Shown one piece after another: positions 39,109 through 47,672 of a stretch of 64,000 nucleotides of DNA. The translations under genes were made by a program, and so were the position numbers. The notes below the pieces were generated by a model. The model made no database searches, was not told the origin of the DNA, and was given only the letters and a program-made list of their open reading frames with translations. The DNA comes from Pacificimonas flava (GTDB lineage Bacteria; Pseudomonadota; Alphaproteobacteria; Sphingomonadales; Sphingomonadaceae), in the NCBI RefSeq assembly GCF_000342165.1, contig NZ_AMRV01000001.1, forward strand, positions 310,001-374,000, written 5' to 3'. Position 1 is the first letter of the stretch. Each line of letters begins with the position of its first letter.

Positions 39109-39963
39109 TCAGCCGCTATATTCGTGCATCGGGGCGCCCCGCACGCCAGCATCGACCTCGAACACTGCGCCGCCAAGCGAGCCCGCGGGTTCGCCCACCG
39201 AGGCGCTGGTCACGAACATGCGGTCCAGTGCATCTCCCGCGAAGACGGGTTTCGTCGGTTTTCGGACGGGCAGCTCGATCCGGCGGTCGCGACGACCGCG
39301 CGCGTCGAAGCGGCTGACGCAGGCGCCGTCCCAGTGCGTGATCCACAGGCCGCCCTCCGCATCCGCCGCCATCCCGTCGGGATAGCCCCATTCTTCCTCG
39401 AAGCGGATATGAACGCGCTTGTTCGCCAGTGTTCCGCCCTCAAGATCGAAGGCGTAGACCGTGCGCTCGGGGCTGTGCGTATGGAACAGCGTCGTTCCGT
39501 CCGCGGAAATGGCCGGTCCGTTCGGCACCAGATAGCCGCTGTCGACCCGCTCTATGCGGCGGTCGGGCGCGAGACGATAGAGACCGCCGAACGCATCCTC
39601 CTCGGCATTGTCCATCGTTCCAAACCAGATGCTGCCATCCGCGCTGACGACGGCATCGTTCAGACGGCTATCCTCCTGTTCCGGATGGGGATCGCCGAGC
39701 GGCTCTATCGTAAAGGGATCGAGCGTCAGCAGCGCCGGGCCACTTGCCTGTCCGATGACGAACCCGCCGGCCCTGCGCGGCACGATCCAGCCGGTCAGTT
39801 CAGGCAGCGGCCAGCTTCGCCGCTCGGCCCCATCCAGCGGAAGGCGGTGGAGGGCCGGAGCCTTGATGTCGACCCAGTAGAGGGCGTTTTCCTTCGCGAC
39901 CCAGACCGGTCCCTCGCCAAGGATTGCGCCCTCGTTCCAGACCTTTCGAACCGCACCCGTCAT
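39109..39963 (-). CDS. SMP-30/gluconolactonase-family sugar lactonase
   Basis: A 284-residue six-bladed propeller lactonase. The N-terminal EGAILGEGPVWV includes the metal-binding glutamate; SRLNDAVVSADGSIWFGTMD, VPNGPAISADG and GYPDGMAADAEGGLWI are classical. It hydrolyses sugar-1,4(5)-lactones to acids after the sugar dehydrogenase step. The start at 39963 overlaps the rhaT stop (ATGA). A second, unrelated lactonase-type enzyme (the amidohydrolase at 41116) is in the same operon, suggesting two different sugars are processed. No signal peptide, so it is cytoplasmic. Confidence 0.92.
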   Translation of the reverse strand: MTGAVRKVWNEGAILGEGPVWVAKENALYWVDIKAPALHRLPLDGAERRSWPLPELTGWIVPRRAGGFVIGQASGPALLTLDPFTIEPLGDPHPEQEDSRLNDAVVSADGSIWFGTMDNAEEDAFGGLYRLAPDRRIERVDSGYLVPNGPAISADGTTLFHTHSPERTVYAFDLEGGTLANKRVHIRFEEEWGYPDGMAADAEGGLWITHWDGACVSRFDARGRRDRRIELPVRKPTKPVFAGDALDRMFVTSASVGEPAGSLGGAVFEVDAGVRGAPMHEYSG

Positions 39964-41072
39964 AGCGACCCCGCGGAGAGCGCGTTGCCCCAACCGATGA
40001 CGGCCGTTGAGCCGATCAGGACGGCGAGTCCGGTGGAAAGCAGCGTCCGCGCGCGGCGGCCCGCCCCGCGCCATTCCTTCAGCGCCAGACCCCACAGCGT
40101 CGCGAAAATGATGATGCTGGCCATGTGCAGGGTCCAGCTCGAAAATCCGTAGGCGCCCATTTGGCTCTCTCCCATGGTGTAAAAGAAGAACTGGAAGTAC
40201 CAGATTGTGCCGCCCAGGGCAGAGAGAAGATAATTCCGGGCCAGCGGACTTTTGCGCGGGCGCGATGTGGAATTCATCGTCTGGTATTCCGCCACTTTGC
40301 CATCATCGTGCGCCGCGCCGCCGACGAACTGTCCGGCGCTTCGATTTCTCGCGATCAGATATCCGCACCACAGCGCATTGGTCGCGAATCCACCGAGAAG
40401 GACGATGCAGAGGACGGGAAGACCCTGGCTTAGCGGGTCGGTCCCCGCAGCCAGCGTCGCTTGCCGGATCGGTTCGCCGGCGGCGAGGCCGTAGGCAAAA
40501 CATGACGACATGATGCCGGAGAACACCGCGACGGCCATGCCGCGCCGGAAATCGCGGGGCCTGCTACCGGGTGCGTCGCCAGCCGCCTGGTGCCGTTCCT
40601 TTGCATGGCCGGCCATGCCGACGATCGCGATCCCCGCAAGCGCGATGAAGACACCGGCAAGCACGATCTGTCCGCCGGTGGAGGGTAGCAGGCTGGTGAA
40701 GAACTCGCCGCTGACGAGGGGAGGGATCAGCGTTCCGAACGCCGCGGTCAGACCGAGCGCGACGGCCGTTCCCAGCGAAATGCCGAGAAACCTCAGCGTC
40801 AGGCCGAAGGTGAGACCCCCGAAACCCCAGAGAATTCCGAAGAACACGCACCAGAACCAAGTGGATGGGGACGCGCCTCCCAACACGCCGAGGAGATCCT
40901 GCGTCTGGAGCGACGCGAACAGCCAGGGCGCGACGATCCAGCTGAAGACGCCGCCCGTCAGCCAGAAGACCTCCCAGGACCAGCTGCGCACGCCGCGATA
41001 CGGGACGTAGAAGCTGGCGGAGGCGAGGCCGCCAATCCAGTGAAAGACCACGCCAAGCAGCGGGTTGACCAT
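39960..41072 (-). CDS. rhaT: L-rhamnose/proton symporter RhaT
   Basis: A 370-residue, ten-helix inner-membrane carrier. The N-terminus (NPLLGVVFHWIGGLASASFY) and GGLTFGLTLRFLGISLGTAVALG are characteristic of RhaT, a small dedicated family for L-rhamnose (and L-lyxose). This is one of the strongest pointers to rhamnose as the substrate of the operon. A GGAGGAAAT ribosome-binding site precedes the ATG. Confidence 0.93.
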   Translation of the reverse strand: MVNPLLGVVFHWIGGLASASFYVPYRGVRSWSWEVFWLTGGVFSWIVAPWLFASLQTQDLLGVLGGASPSTWFWCVFFGILWGFGGLTFGLTLRFLGISLGTAVALGLTAAFGTLIPPLVSGEFFTSLLPSTGGQIVLAGVFIALAGIAIVGMAGHAKERHQAAGDAPGSRPRDFRRGMAVAVFSGIMSSCFAYGLAAGEPIRQATLAAGTDPLSQGLPVLCIVLLGGFATNALWCGYLIARNRSAGQFVGGAAHDDGKVAEYQTMNSTSRPRKSPLARNYLLSALGGTIWYFQFFFYTMGESQMGAYGFSSWTLHMASIIIFATLWGLALKEWRGAGRRARTLLSTGLAVLIGSTAVIGWGNALSAGSL

Positions 41073-41115
41073 ATTTCCTCCCCTTGTGAACGGCCGTCTT
41101 CATGGGCCGCTAGCA

Positions 41116-42027
41116 CTAAGCGATGCGGTAAGTCCGCTCTGCATTGGCGGCGAACAGGCGGTCCCGCTCGTCCGCACTGAAGTTTGCGGTGATTGCAGAA
41201 TAGGCTGACAGGTGCCGGTCGAAGGAACCGGCCAGCTTGTCTGTCGGAAAGTCGCTGGCGAACATGATGCGGTCCGTTCCGAACAGGTCGATGAGGGTCA
41301 GCACGTAGGCGCGAATGCTCTCGATGGTCCAAGCGCGGTCGAGAATACCGAAGCCGGAAATTTTGGCGGAAACGGAGGGTACCTCCGCAAGGGCGGACAT
41401 GCCCGCCGCCCACCGGTCGAACGCCGCCTCGCCAGCCGCGTCCGGCATGCCCGCATGATTGATGATGACCGGAACATCCGGATGCCTCGCGGCAAGCTTG
41501 GCGGCGCGGTCCATTTGTCCGGGATAAAGCTGGAAGTCGAAGCTGAGCCCGTATTTCGCGAGCAGCCCGAAACCGGCCTGCCAGTTCGGGTCACGCGTAA
41601 CATCGCGCGGCGTGTAAGTCTTTGCGGGATCCTCGTGCCAGTTCGCGATGTGCCGAATGCCGCGAACATTGTCATGGTCCGCATGCCGTTCCAGCAGCGC
41701 CTCGACATCCGGATCATCGAGCGCGGCAAAGGCGATGATCGCATCCGGCATGCCGCGGCTGTCCGCCATATCCTGTAGCCAGTCGCTCTCGCTGAGCGCA
41801 TCCTTCGCCTCGGCCCCGGCATCGACATGCACAAGGCCCGTTACGTTCCAGCCCTCCGCATCGGCCAGATAGTCATCGAGCAAATATGTACGGGCGATGG
41901 GTGACACGTCCCCGTTGACGCCGCTGGTGTCGAACGGCGGCGTCAGCCAAGGGTAGGAAAGCCGTTGGAGATCCCACAGGTGGACGTGCGCATCTACGAA
42001 TCGCTCGGGCTTTGGGACGTCGGTCAT
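41116..42027 (-). CDS. Amidohydrolase-family sugar lactonase (L-rhamnono-/L-fucono-lactonase-like)
   Basis: A 303-residue amidohydrolase with the metal-binding FVDAHVHLWD at the start, GIRHIANWHEDP in the middle, INHAGMPD (metal histidine) and MFASDFPTDK (catalytic aspartate). Enzymes of this subfamily act as L-fuconolactonase or L-rhamnono-1,4-lactonase (LRA2-type) in non-phosphorylative pathways. The start overlaps the SDR stop by one base (TGATG), so it is co-translated with the dehydrogenase and the rhamnose genes. L-Rhamnono-lactone is the likely substrate by context. Confidence 0.85.
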   Translation of the reverse strand: MTDVPKPERFVDAHVHLWDLQRLSYPWLTPPFDTSGVNGDVSPIARTYLLDDYLADAEGWNVTGLVHVDAGAEAKDALSESDWLQDMADSRGMPDAIIAFAALDDPDVEALLERHADHDNVRGIRHIANWHEDPAKTYTPRDVTRDPNWQAGFGLLAKYGLSFDFQLYPGQMDRAAKLAARHPDVPVIINHAGMPDAAGEAAFDRWAAGMSALAEVPSVSAKISGFGILDRAWTIESIRAYVLTLIDLFGTDRIMFASDFPTDKLAGSFDRHLSAYSAITANFSADERDRLFAANAERTYRIA

Positions 42028-42776
42028 CAAAAGGTCGTCCGCCCGCCGGACGTGTCGAATGTGGATGCCGTCGTGAAACTGCATTCCTCGCTTGCCATGA
42101 AGCAGATCATCGCCGCGCTTTCCTCGACCTCGCCCAGACGGCCCATCGGAATTTTCGAGCGCATATAGTCGACCTGGCTTTCGGGCAGTTGCTTCAGGAT
42201 CGGGCTTTCGAACGTGGCGGGCGTCAGGCAGTTGGCAACGACGCCCTTCGTTGCCAGCTCCTTGCCGAGCGATTTTGTGAACCCGATGACGCCGGCCTTC
42301 GATGCGGAATAGGCGGAGGCGTTGGGATTGCCCTCCTTGCCAGCAACAGACGCGACGTTGACGATGCGGCCATATCCGCCATTCAGCATGTGCGGGATGA
42401 CGGCGCGGCAGCAATAGAACAGACCGTTCAGGTTGATGTCGACGACCCGCTGCCAGCTCTCCAGCGGGAACTCCTCGACCGGCGAAGTCGCACCGGTGAT
42501 TCCGGCCGAGCAAACCAATATGTCGAGACCGCCAAGCGCGGTCGCCGCTGCATCCGCCGCGCTTGCAACGGCGGCCGGGTCCGAGATGTCGAGCGCCTCG
42601 GCATGTGCGGCACCCATGTCCCTGCGGGCGGTCTCCAGCGCCTCGGCGTCGAGATCCCAAAGTGCGACCTTCGCGCCCTCGGCGATCATGCGGCGAGCCG
42701 TCGTCAAGCCTAGGCCGGAGGCGCCGCCCGTAACGATGGCCTTCCGCCCGGCGAAGCGGCCCTCATAAACCGTCAT
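42027..42776 (-). CDS. SDR dehydrogenase, probable 2-keto-3-deoxy-L-rhamnonate 4-dehydrogenase (LRA5-like)
   Basis: A 249-residue short-chain dehydrogenase. The NAD loop is TGGASGLG, and the catalytic S-Y-K is in VNVASVAGKEGNPNASAYSA...K. The C-terminal NCLTPATFESPILKQLP and TFDTSGGRTTF are unlike ordinary SDRs (which have NPGxxxT), and recall the L-KDR dehydrogenase LRA5 of Sphingomonas sp. SKA58. The start overlaps the downstream-encoded hydrolase stop (ATGA). An L-rhamnose 1-dehydrogenase is the alternative role. Confidence 0.85.
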   Translation of the reverse strand: MTVYEGRFAGRKAIVTGGASGLGLTTARRMIAEGAKVALWDLDAEALETARRDMGAAHAEALDISDPAAVASAADAAATALGGLDILVCSAGITGATSPVEEFPLESWQRVVDINLNGLFYCCRAVIPHMLNGGYGRIVNVASVAGKEGNPNASAYSASKAGVIGFTKSLGKELATKGVVANCLTPATFESPILKQLPESQVDYMRSKIPMGRLGEVEESAAMICFMASEECSFTTASTFDTSGGRTTF

Positions 42777-43636
42777 GCCCGAGTGTCCTTGGACCAGGCG
42801 ACGAACTCCTGGCGCTGCTCGCCCAGTCCTTCGATCCCCAGCGTTACGACATCGCCGGCTTTCAGATACCAGGGCTCCGGCCTCTGACCCAGCCCCACAC
42901 CCGGGGGTGTGCCTGTGGTAATGATGTCTCCGGGCTCCAGCACCATGAACTGCGAACAATAGCTGACGATCTCCGCGACAGAGAAGATCATGGTCTCCGT
43001 CGAACCGTCCTGCATGCGCTTGCCATTCACGTCGAGCCACATGGACAGCTTCTGCGGATCGCCCGCCTCGTCCCGCGTGACCAGCCAGGGGCCGACGGGA
43101 CCGAATGTCGGAAAGCCCTTGCCCTTGTCCCAGGTCGGTCCGCGTTCCTGCTGCCAGTGCCGCTCGGACACATCGTTGACGACGCAATAGCCGGCGACAT
43201 GCTCCAGCGCCTCGTCCTTGTCGACATAGTTGGCGCGCTTCCCGATGATGACGCCCAGCTCGACCTCCCAGTCGGTCTTCTTCGAATCCTTCGGAATGAC
43301 CACGCGGTCGTTCGGGCCCTGCAGGCAATTCGTCCACTTGTTGAAGACAACCGGTTCATCAGGGATCGGCAGGTTCGATTCCGCGGCGTGATCGGCGTAA
43401 TTAAGGCCGATCGCAATGAACTTTCCCGTGCCCGTAACGGGGACGCCGTAACGCGGCGTGCCACCCGCCAGCGGGAGCGTACCGGTGTCCACCGCAGCGA
43501 TCGCACGAAGCTTCTCGGCCGACAGAACATCAGGCGTGATGTCGGGAACGACGGAGGACAGATCGCGGATGTTTCCGTCCGCGTCGATCAACCCCGGCTT
43601 TTCTTGCCCGGCAGGGCCAAAACGGCAAAGTTTCAT
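42773..43636 (-). CDS. FAH-family 2,4-diketo-3-deoxy-L-rhamnonate hydrolase (LRA6-like)
   Basis: A 287-residue protein of the fumarylacetoacetase fold. Metal site residues are in the blocks VNDVSERHWQQERG, DWEVELGVIIG and PGDIITTGTPPGVGLG. In the diketo-hydrolase variant of the L-rhamnose pathway (Sphingomonas sp. SKA58), such an enzyme splits 2,4-diketo-3-deoxy-L-rhamnonate to pyruvate and L-lactate. It lies three bases after the rhamnonate dehydratase stop and overlaps the SDR gene, giving dehydratase, hydrolase and dehydrogenase on one coupled message. Confidence 0.9.
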   Translation of the reverse strand: MKLCRFGPAGQEKPGLIDADGNIRDLSSVVPDITPDVLSAEKLRAIAAVDTGTLPLAGGTPRYGVPVTGTGKFIAIGLNYADHAAESNLPIPDEPVVFNKWTNCLQGPNDRVVIPKDSKKTDWEVELGVIIGKRANYVDKDEALEHVAGYCVVNDVSERHWQQERGPTWDKGKGFPTFGPVGPWLVTRDEAGDPQKLSMWLDVNGKRMQDGSTETMIFSVAEIVSYCSQFMVLEPGDIITTGTPPGVGLGQRPEPWYLKAGDVVTLGIEGLGEQRQEFVAWSKDTRA

Positions 43637-43639
43637 AAG

Positions 43640-44833
43640 TTATCCTTGACTTGGAAAGGGGCGCTCAAGCGCCACATCAGGGTTCAGCTCGACGCCGAAA
43701 CCCGGCTTGTCGAGCGCGGAGATCGACAGGCGGCCGCGCTCCGGAACGGGTTCGCCGAGAAGCTGCGGACGAAACATCGGCACCACCTCATTTGCGTCCG
43801 GGTGCATCATCAGAAATTCGGCGAACGGCGAATTGTGGCGGGTGCAGACGAAGTGATAGCTGTAGACCGAGGACCCGTGCGGCACGACCAGCTTGCCGGC
43901 GGCGTCGGCGAGGGCGGAAATCTTCAGAAGTTCGGTAATCCCGCCGCACCAGCCGACATCCGGCTGGATGATATCGCAGCAATCCATCTCCAGAAGCATG
44001 CGGAAGCCCCAGCGGGTCGCCTCGTGTTCGCCCGTGGTGACCAGCATCCCGCGAGGAACATTTCGCTTTAGTTCGGCATAGCCCCAATAATCGTCGGGGC
44101 TGATCGCCTCCTCGATCCATTTCAGGCCGAAATCGTGCCACGCGCGCGTCGCGAGGCGGGTGGCGTAATTGACATCGAGGGCCATCCAGCAATCCAGCAT
44201 CAGCCAGAAATCATCGCCCGTTCGAGCGCGCATTTCGCCGATGTCGGAAAGGTTTCTGGCGAGGCCCTCATCGCCCTCTGCGGGCCCATGATGCAGCGGC
44301 ATTTTTCCGCCTATGAAGCCCAGATCCTTGGCCGCGTCGGGGCGGGCCCCGGTGGCGTAGAATTGCAGTTCGTCCCTGACCGCGCCGCCAAGCAAAGCAT
44401 GGACAGGTTCACCGCGAAGCTTGCCGAGAAGATCCCAGAGTGCAAGATCGACCCCGGAAATGGCGTTTATGACCAAGCCCTTGCGGCCGTAATACTGGGT
44501 CGAGAAGTACATCTGATCCCAGATTTTCTCATATTCCGCCGGATCGCGGCCGATAAGGAAGCGCGACAGGTGCCGTTCGACGATATAGGCCGCCGGCGCG
44601 CCGCCGGTGGTGACGGCAAAACCGACCGTTCCGTCCTCCGCCTCGATCTCCACGATCAGCGTCCCGAGGACGTTGATGCCGAAGCTCTGCCGGCTCTGCC
44701 GGTATTCCGGGTAACGGGCCATCGGCGTGGCAATGTGATCGTCGATCCAGTGGCCCGACCCCTGATCATGGTAGTCTGCGCCCCCGCCGCGCGCCGTCAG
44801 CGCACGGACGGACCGGATCTTCGATAATGCCAC
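43640..44833 (-). CDS. rhmD: L-rhamnonate dehydratase (enolase superfamily)
   Basis: A 397-residue enzyme of the mandelate-racemase subgroup that dehydrates L-rhamnonate to 2-keto-3-deoxy-L-rhamnonate. RhmD-like features: an N-terminal capping domain with [18 protein letters not shown], the barrel metal ligands in [29 protein letters not shown] and [12 protein letters not shown], and the catalytic histidine in [14 protein letters not shown]. The start is a GTG; its own AT-rich operator-like motif lies 28 bases upstream, so it may have a promoter separate from the aldehyde dehydrogenase gene. Confidence 0.92.
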   Translation of the reverse strand: MALSKIRSVRALTARGGGADYHDQGSGHWIDDHIATPMARYPEYRQSRQSFGINVLGTLIVEIEAEDGTVGFAVTTGGAPAAYIVERHLSRFLIGRDPAEYEKIWDQMYFSTQYYGRKGLVINAISGVDLALWDLLGKLRGEPVHALLGGAVRDELQFYATGARPDAAKDLGFIGGKMPLHHGPAEGDEGLARNLSDIGEMRARTGDDFWLMLDCWMALDVNYATRLATRAWHDFGLKWIEEAISPDDYWGYAELKRNVPRGMLVTTGEHEATRWGFRMLLEMDCCDIIQPDVGWCGGITELLKISALADAAGKLVVPHGSSVYSYHFVCTRHNSPFAEFLMMHPDANEVVPMFRPQLLGEPVPERGRLSISALDKPGFGVELNPDVALERPFPSQG

Positions 44834-44860
44834 GCGTCAGTCCCGTTCCCGATCAATCCT

Positions 44861-44875
44861 CCATATAATAGTATT
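44861..44875 (-). promoter_or_regulatory. AT-rich operator-like motif upstream of rhmD
   Basis: On the minus strand it reads AATACTATTATATGG, matching 11 of 15 bases of the copy in front of the AraD1 gene. It lies in the 58-base gap between the aldehyde dehydrogenase and rhmD, where an internal promoter would be expected. It is the weakest of the four copies. Confidence 0.35.
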
Positions 44876-44891
44876 AATTATTCCCGCTGCG

Positions 44892-46475
44892 TCAATTGAT
44901 CTTCATGTCGCCGTCGACGAGACGCGGAACGCCCTCGGCATTCGCATCCCGGAGGACCTCCGGCAGCAAGGATTCGCTGATGCTTTGATAGCAGACGGGC
45001 CGCAGGAAGCGGCGAATCGCCAGCGTTCCGACAGAGGTCGTGCGGCTGTCGGAAGTGGCGGGGAAGGGGCCGCCATGCACCATGGCGTGACTGACCTCGA
45101 CGCCGGTGGGAAAGGCGTTAGCGAGAATGCGGCCGGCGCGGCGCTCCATGATCGGCAGAAGCGGCCGTGCCGTTTCCGTATCGCCCTCATCCATCTGCAA
45201 CGTGATCGTCAGCTGACCCTCGACGCGCTCCAGAACCTGGGCGGCGTCCTCGGCCGTGCGGCAACGGACGATGATGGAGCTGGATCCGAAAACCTCTGCC
45301 TGCAGCGCATCGTCGTTCATGAACGCTTCGTGGTCGACGGCAAAAAGGGCCGCGCGGCTCTGGTGCGGTCCTGTGGATTCGCCGCCGCGCCCGATAAGTT
45401 CGAGTGCGGAATGCGCCTCCAGCTTCGCGACGCCCTCGTCATAGGCGGTATGGATCGCCGGCGTCAGCATTGTCGCCGGTGCGCTCTCGCCCAGCGCTTC
45501 CTTGGCGGCGGACACGAATGCATCCAGTCCCTCCTCGCCCAGAGCCAGGACCAGGCCGGGGTTGGTGCAGAACTGCCCCGCGCCCATTGTCAACGATCCT
45601 GCGAAGCCCTTGCCGATCTCCGCGCCCCGCGCCTTCAACGCTTCGGGCAACAGCAGGACGGGATTGATGCTGCTCATTTCCGCAAAAACCGGGATCGGCT
45701 CGGGCCGTGATGCCGCAGCCTTCATCAGCGCCAGACCGCCACCGCGCGAACCGGTGAAGCCGACCGCCTTGATGTGCGGATTGGTGACGAGCGCCGTCCC
45801 GGTCGCGTGATCGGCACCGTGCAGCATGGAGAAGACGCCCTCCGGCAAGCCCGCATCCTCCACGGCCTTCGCGATGGCGCTGCCGACCAGTTCGCTCGTT
45901 CCGGGGTGAGCGGGATGCGCCTTGACCACGACGGGGCACCCCGCGGCCAGCGCCGACGCCGTGTCGCCACCGGCGACGGAGAAGGCGAGGGGGAAGTTCG
46001 ACGCGCCGAAGATCGCGACGGGACCGACGGCAATATTGCGCAGGCGAAGATCGGGGCGGGGCAGCGGTTCCCGGTCCGGCAGTGCCGGGTCGATCCGCGC
46101 GTCCAGCCAATGACCGTCGCGCACCGTCTTCGCGAACAGGCGAAGCTGCCCAGCGGTTCGTCCCCGTTCACCCTGAAGGCGCGCGACCGGCAGCCCACTT
46201 TCCGCATGGGCGCGTTCGGTCAGCGGCTCGGCAAGGGCCTCGATATTGTCGGCAATCTTTTCGAGAAACGCGGCGCGCTGTTCCAGAGAGGTTTCCCTGT
46301 AGCGATCGAACGCCTCTGCGGCGAGCGCGCACGCCTTTTCCACGTCTGCCGGAACGGCGCCGCCGAAGCTTGGCTCCATCGTATCGCCGGTGGCCGGGTT
46401 GACCGCCTTTATGGCCTGCCCTTCACCGGCCACACGGGTGCTTCCGAGAAACTGCTGTCCAGTCAATTGCGTCAA
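44892..46475 (-). CDS. 2-oxoglutarate-semialdehyde (2,5-dioxovalerate) dehydrogenase-type aldehyde dehydrogenase
   Basis: A 527-residue aldehyde dehydrogenase of the long KGSADH-III type. Catalytic cysteine C303 is in [11 protein letters not shown] and the general base E266 in [10 protein letters not shown]; the NAD-binding [17 protein letters not shown] is typical for the subfamily, which oxidises alpha-ketoglutaric semialdehyde to 2-oxoglutarate at the end of pentose, glucarate and hydroxyproline pathways. It is the first gene of the minus-strand rhamnose operon. The TTG start has a consensus AGGAGG seven bases upstream. L-lactaldehyde oxidation is a possible second role. Confidence 0.92.
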   Translation of the reverse strand: MTQLTGQQFLGSTRVAGEGQAIKAVNPATGDTMEPSFGGAVPADVEKACALAAEAFDRYRETSLEQRAAFLEKIADNIEALAEPLTERAHAESGLPVARLQGERGRTAGQLRLFAKTVRDGHWLDARIDPALPDREPLPRPDLRLRNIAVGPVAIFGASNFPLAFSVAGGDTASALAAGCPVVVKAHPAHPGTSELVGSAIAKAVEDAGLPEGVFSMLHGADHATGTALVTNPHIKAVGFTGSRGGGLALMKAAASRPEPIPVFAEMSSINPVLLLPEALKARGAEIGKGFAGSLTMGAGQFCTNPGLVLALGEEGLDAFVSAAKEALGESAPATMLTPAIHTAYDEGVAKLEAHSALELIGRGGESTGPHQSRAALFAVDHEAFMNDDALQAEVFGSSSIIVRCRTAEDAAQVLERVEGQLTITLQMDEGDTETARPLLPIMERRAGRILANAFPTGVEVSHAMVHGGPFPATSDSRTTSVGTLAIRRFLRPVCYQSISESLLPEVLRDANAEGVPRLVDGDMKIN

Positions 46476-46499
46476 AATCTACCTCCTATCGGTGTTGAA

Positions 46500-46515
46500 C
46501 GTGCCATTCGGCACG
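46500..46515. promoter_or_regulatory. Perfect inverted repeat between the divergent dehydrogenase and AraD1 genes
   Basis: CGTGCC and GGCACG are perfect arms separated by four bases, 25 bases in front of the minus-strand aldehyde dehydrogenase start and about 80 bases before the plus-strand AraD1 start. A dimeric regulator site is likely. It does not resemble the AT-rich motif. Confidence 0.45.
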
Positions 46516-46564
46516 CGAAACCATCACAAAGCCTTTGCACATCGATCATCCGCCCGTCTATAAA

Positions 46565-46580
46565 AGTAATATTATATAAT
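46565..46580 (+). promoter_or_regulatory. AT-rich operator-like motif in front of the AraD1-like gene
   Basis: AGTAATATTATATAAT sits immediately before the AAGGAGG ribosome-binding site. It is the best copy of the motif shared with 29085-29101, 44861-44875 and 55491-55504. Binding here would block transcription start or elongation of the AraD1-transporter operon. Confidence 0.5.
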
Positions 46581-46593
46581 AAGGAGGATGGCC

Positions 46594-47577
46594 TTGCGTC
46601 TCGTTCAAATACGCCTGGAGAATGGCGACACTGCAGTCGTACGATCCGACGATCCGCAGCCCTATCGCGTTCCCCGCTACACCTCCGTCCTGACGCTTGC
46701 GGCCGCCGCCATCAAGGCGAAGCAAACACTTGTTTCGTTCGTTGAAGCGCTTCCACGAGGCGAAACCGTCGATATTGCGGCGGCCCTAGCGGACGGCCGC
46801 ATCGCAGCACCCATTTCTCACCCGGACCCGGCGCATCTCCATCTGACCGGAACGGGCCTTACCCACCTTGGATCCGCGGACGCACGCGACAAGATGCACA
46901 AGGAGGCCGCAGCCGGGGCCGTGACCGATTCCGTGCGCATGTTCCTGTTGGGAACGGAGGGGGGCAAGCCGGCTGAGGGGGCGACGGGTGTACAGCCGGA
47001 GTGGTTCTACAAGGGCGACGGTTTGATGCTCGTCGATCCGGGGGCCGATCTGCCCTCTCCGTCCTTCGCTCTGGACGGTAGCGAAGAACCGGAAATTGCC
47101 GGCGTCTACCTGATCGGGGAGGGCGGCCGCGTTCACCGCATCGGTTTTGCGCTCGCCAACGAGTTTTCCGACCATGTGACAGAGCAGCAGAACTACCTTT
47201 ACCTCGCGCACTCGAAATTGCGCAGCGCGTCGCTCGGTCCGGAGCTCCTCGTCGGCGAATTGCCGCACGACATCCGCGGCACCAGCAGCGTCGTTCGTGA
47301 CGGAGAAGCGATTTGGCAGGCGCCCTTCCTGTCCGGCGAACAGAATATGTCGCACAGCATCGCCAATCTTGAGCATCATCATTTCAAATATGCGCAGTTT
47401 CGGCGGCCCGGCGACGTGCATGTCCATTTCTTCGGCACCGCGACCCTGTCCTTTGCAGCCGGAGTTCGCTGCCGGGAGGGGGACCGCTTCCGGATCGAGG
47501 CCGCGCCTTTCGGGCTTCCCCTCGAAAACCCGCTTCGCAAGATGCCGGAAAACCCTGTCTCCGTGCAGCCGCTTTGA
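46594..47577 (+). CDS. AraD1/GguC-type FAH-family protein (probable 2-keto-3-deoxy-pentonate dehydratase)
   Basis: A 327-residue FAH-fold protein. Key blocks include GVQPEWFYKGDGLMLVDPG, EEPEIAGVYLI, LANEFSDHV and the C-terminal HFFGTATLSF. AraD1 enzymes dehydrate L-2-keto-3-deoxyarabonate (or the xylonate epimer) to 2-oxoglutarate semialdehyde. The TTG at 46594 is preferred: AAGGAGG lies six bases upstream but abuts the ATG at 46588, and MRLVQ matches the usual family start. It is divergent from the matching semialdehyde dehydrogenase. Confidence 0.87.
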   Translation: MRLVQIRLENGDTAVVRSDDPQPYRVPRYTSVLTLAAAAIKAKQTLVSFVEALPRGETVDIAAALADGRIAAPISHPDPAHLHLTGTGLTHLGSADARDKMHKEAAAGAVTDSVRMFLLGTEGGKPAEGATGVQPEWFYKGDGLMLVDPGADLPSPSFALDGSEEPEIAGVYLIGEGGRVHRIGFALANEFSDHVTEQQNYLYLAHSKLRSASLGPELLVGELPHDIRGTSSVVRDGEAIWQAPFLSGEQNMSHSIANLEHHHFKYAQFRRPGDVHVHFFGTATLSFAAGVRCREGDRFRIEAAPFGLPLENPLRKMPENPVSVQPL

Positions 47578-47672
47578 CAGACAGGATCAGCGCAGAGGGG
47601 CGAGTTTGCGCCGCTGCGGACATGACATAAGAAGGCGCCGAAAACTGGGCGTGCGGGAGGAATCGAAACGCC

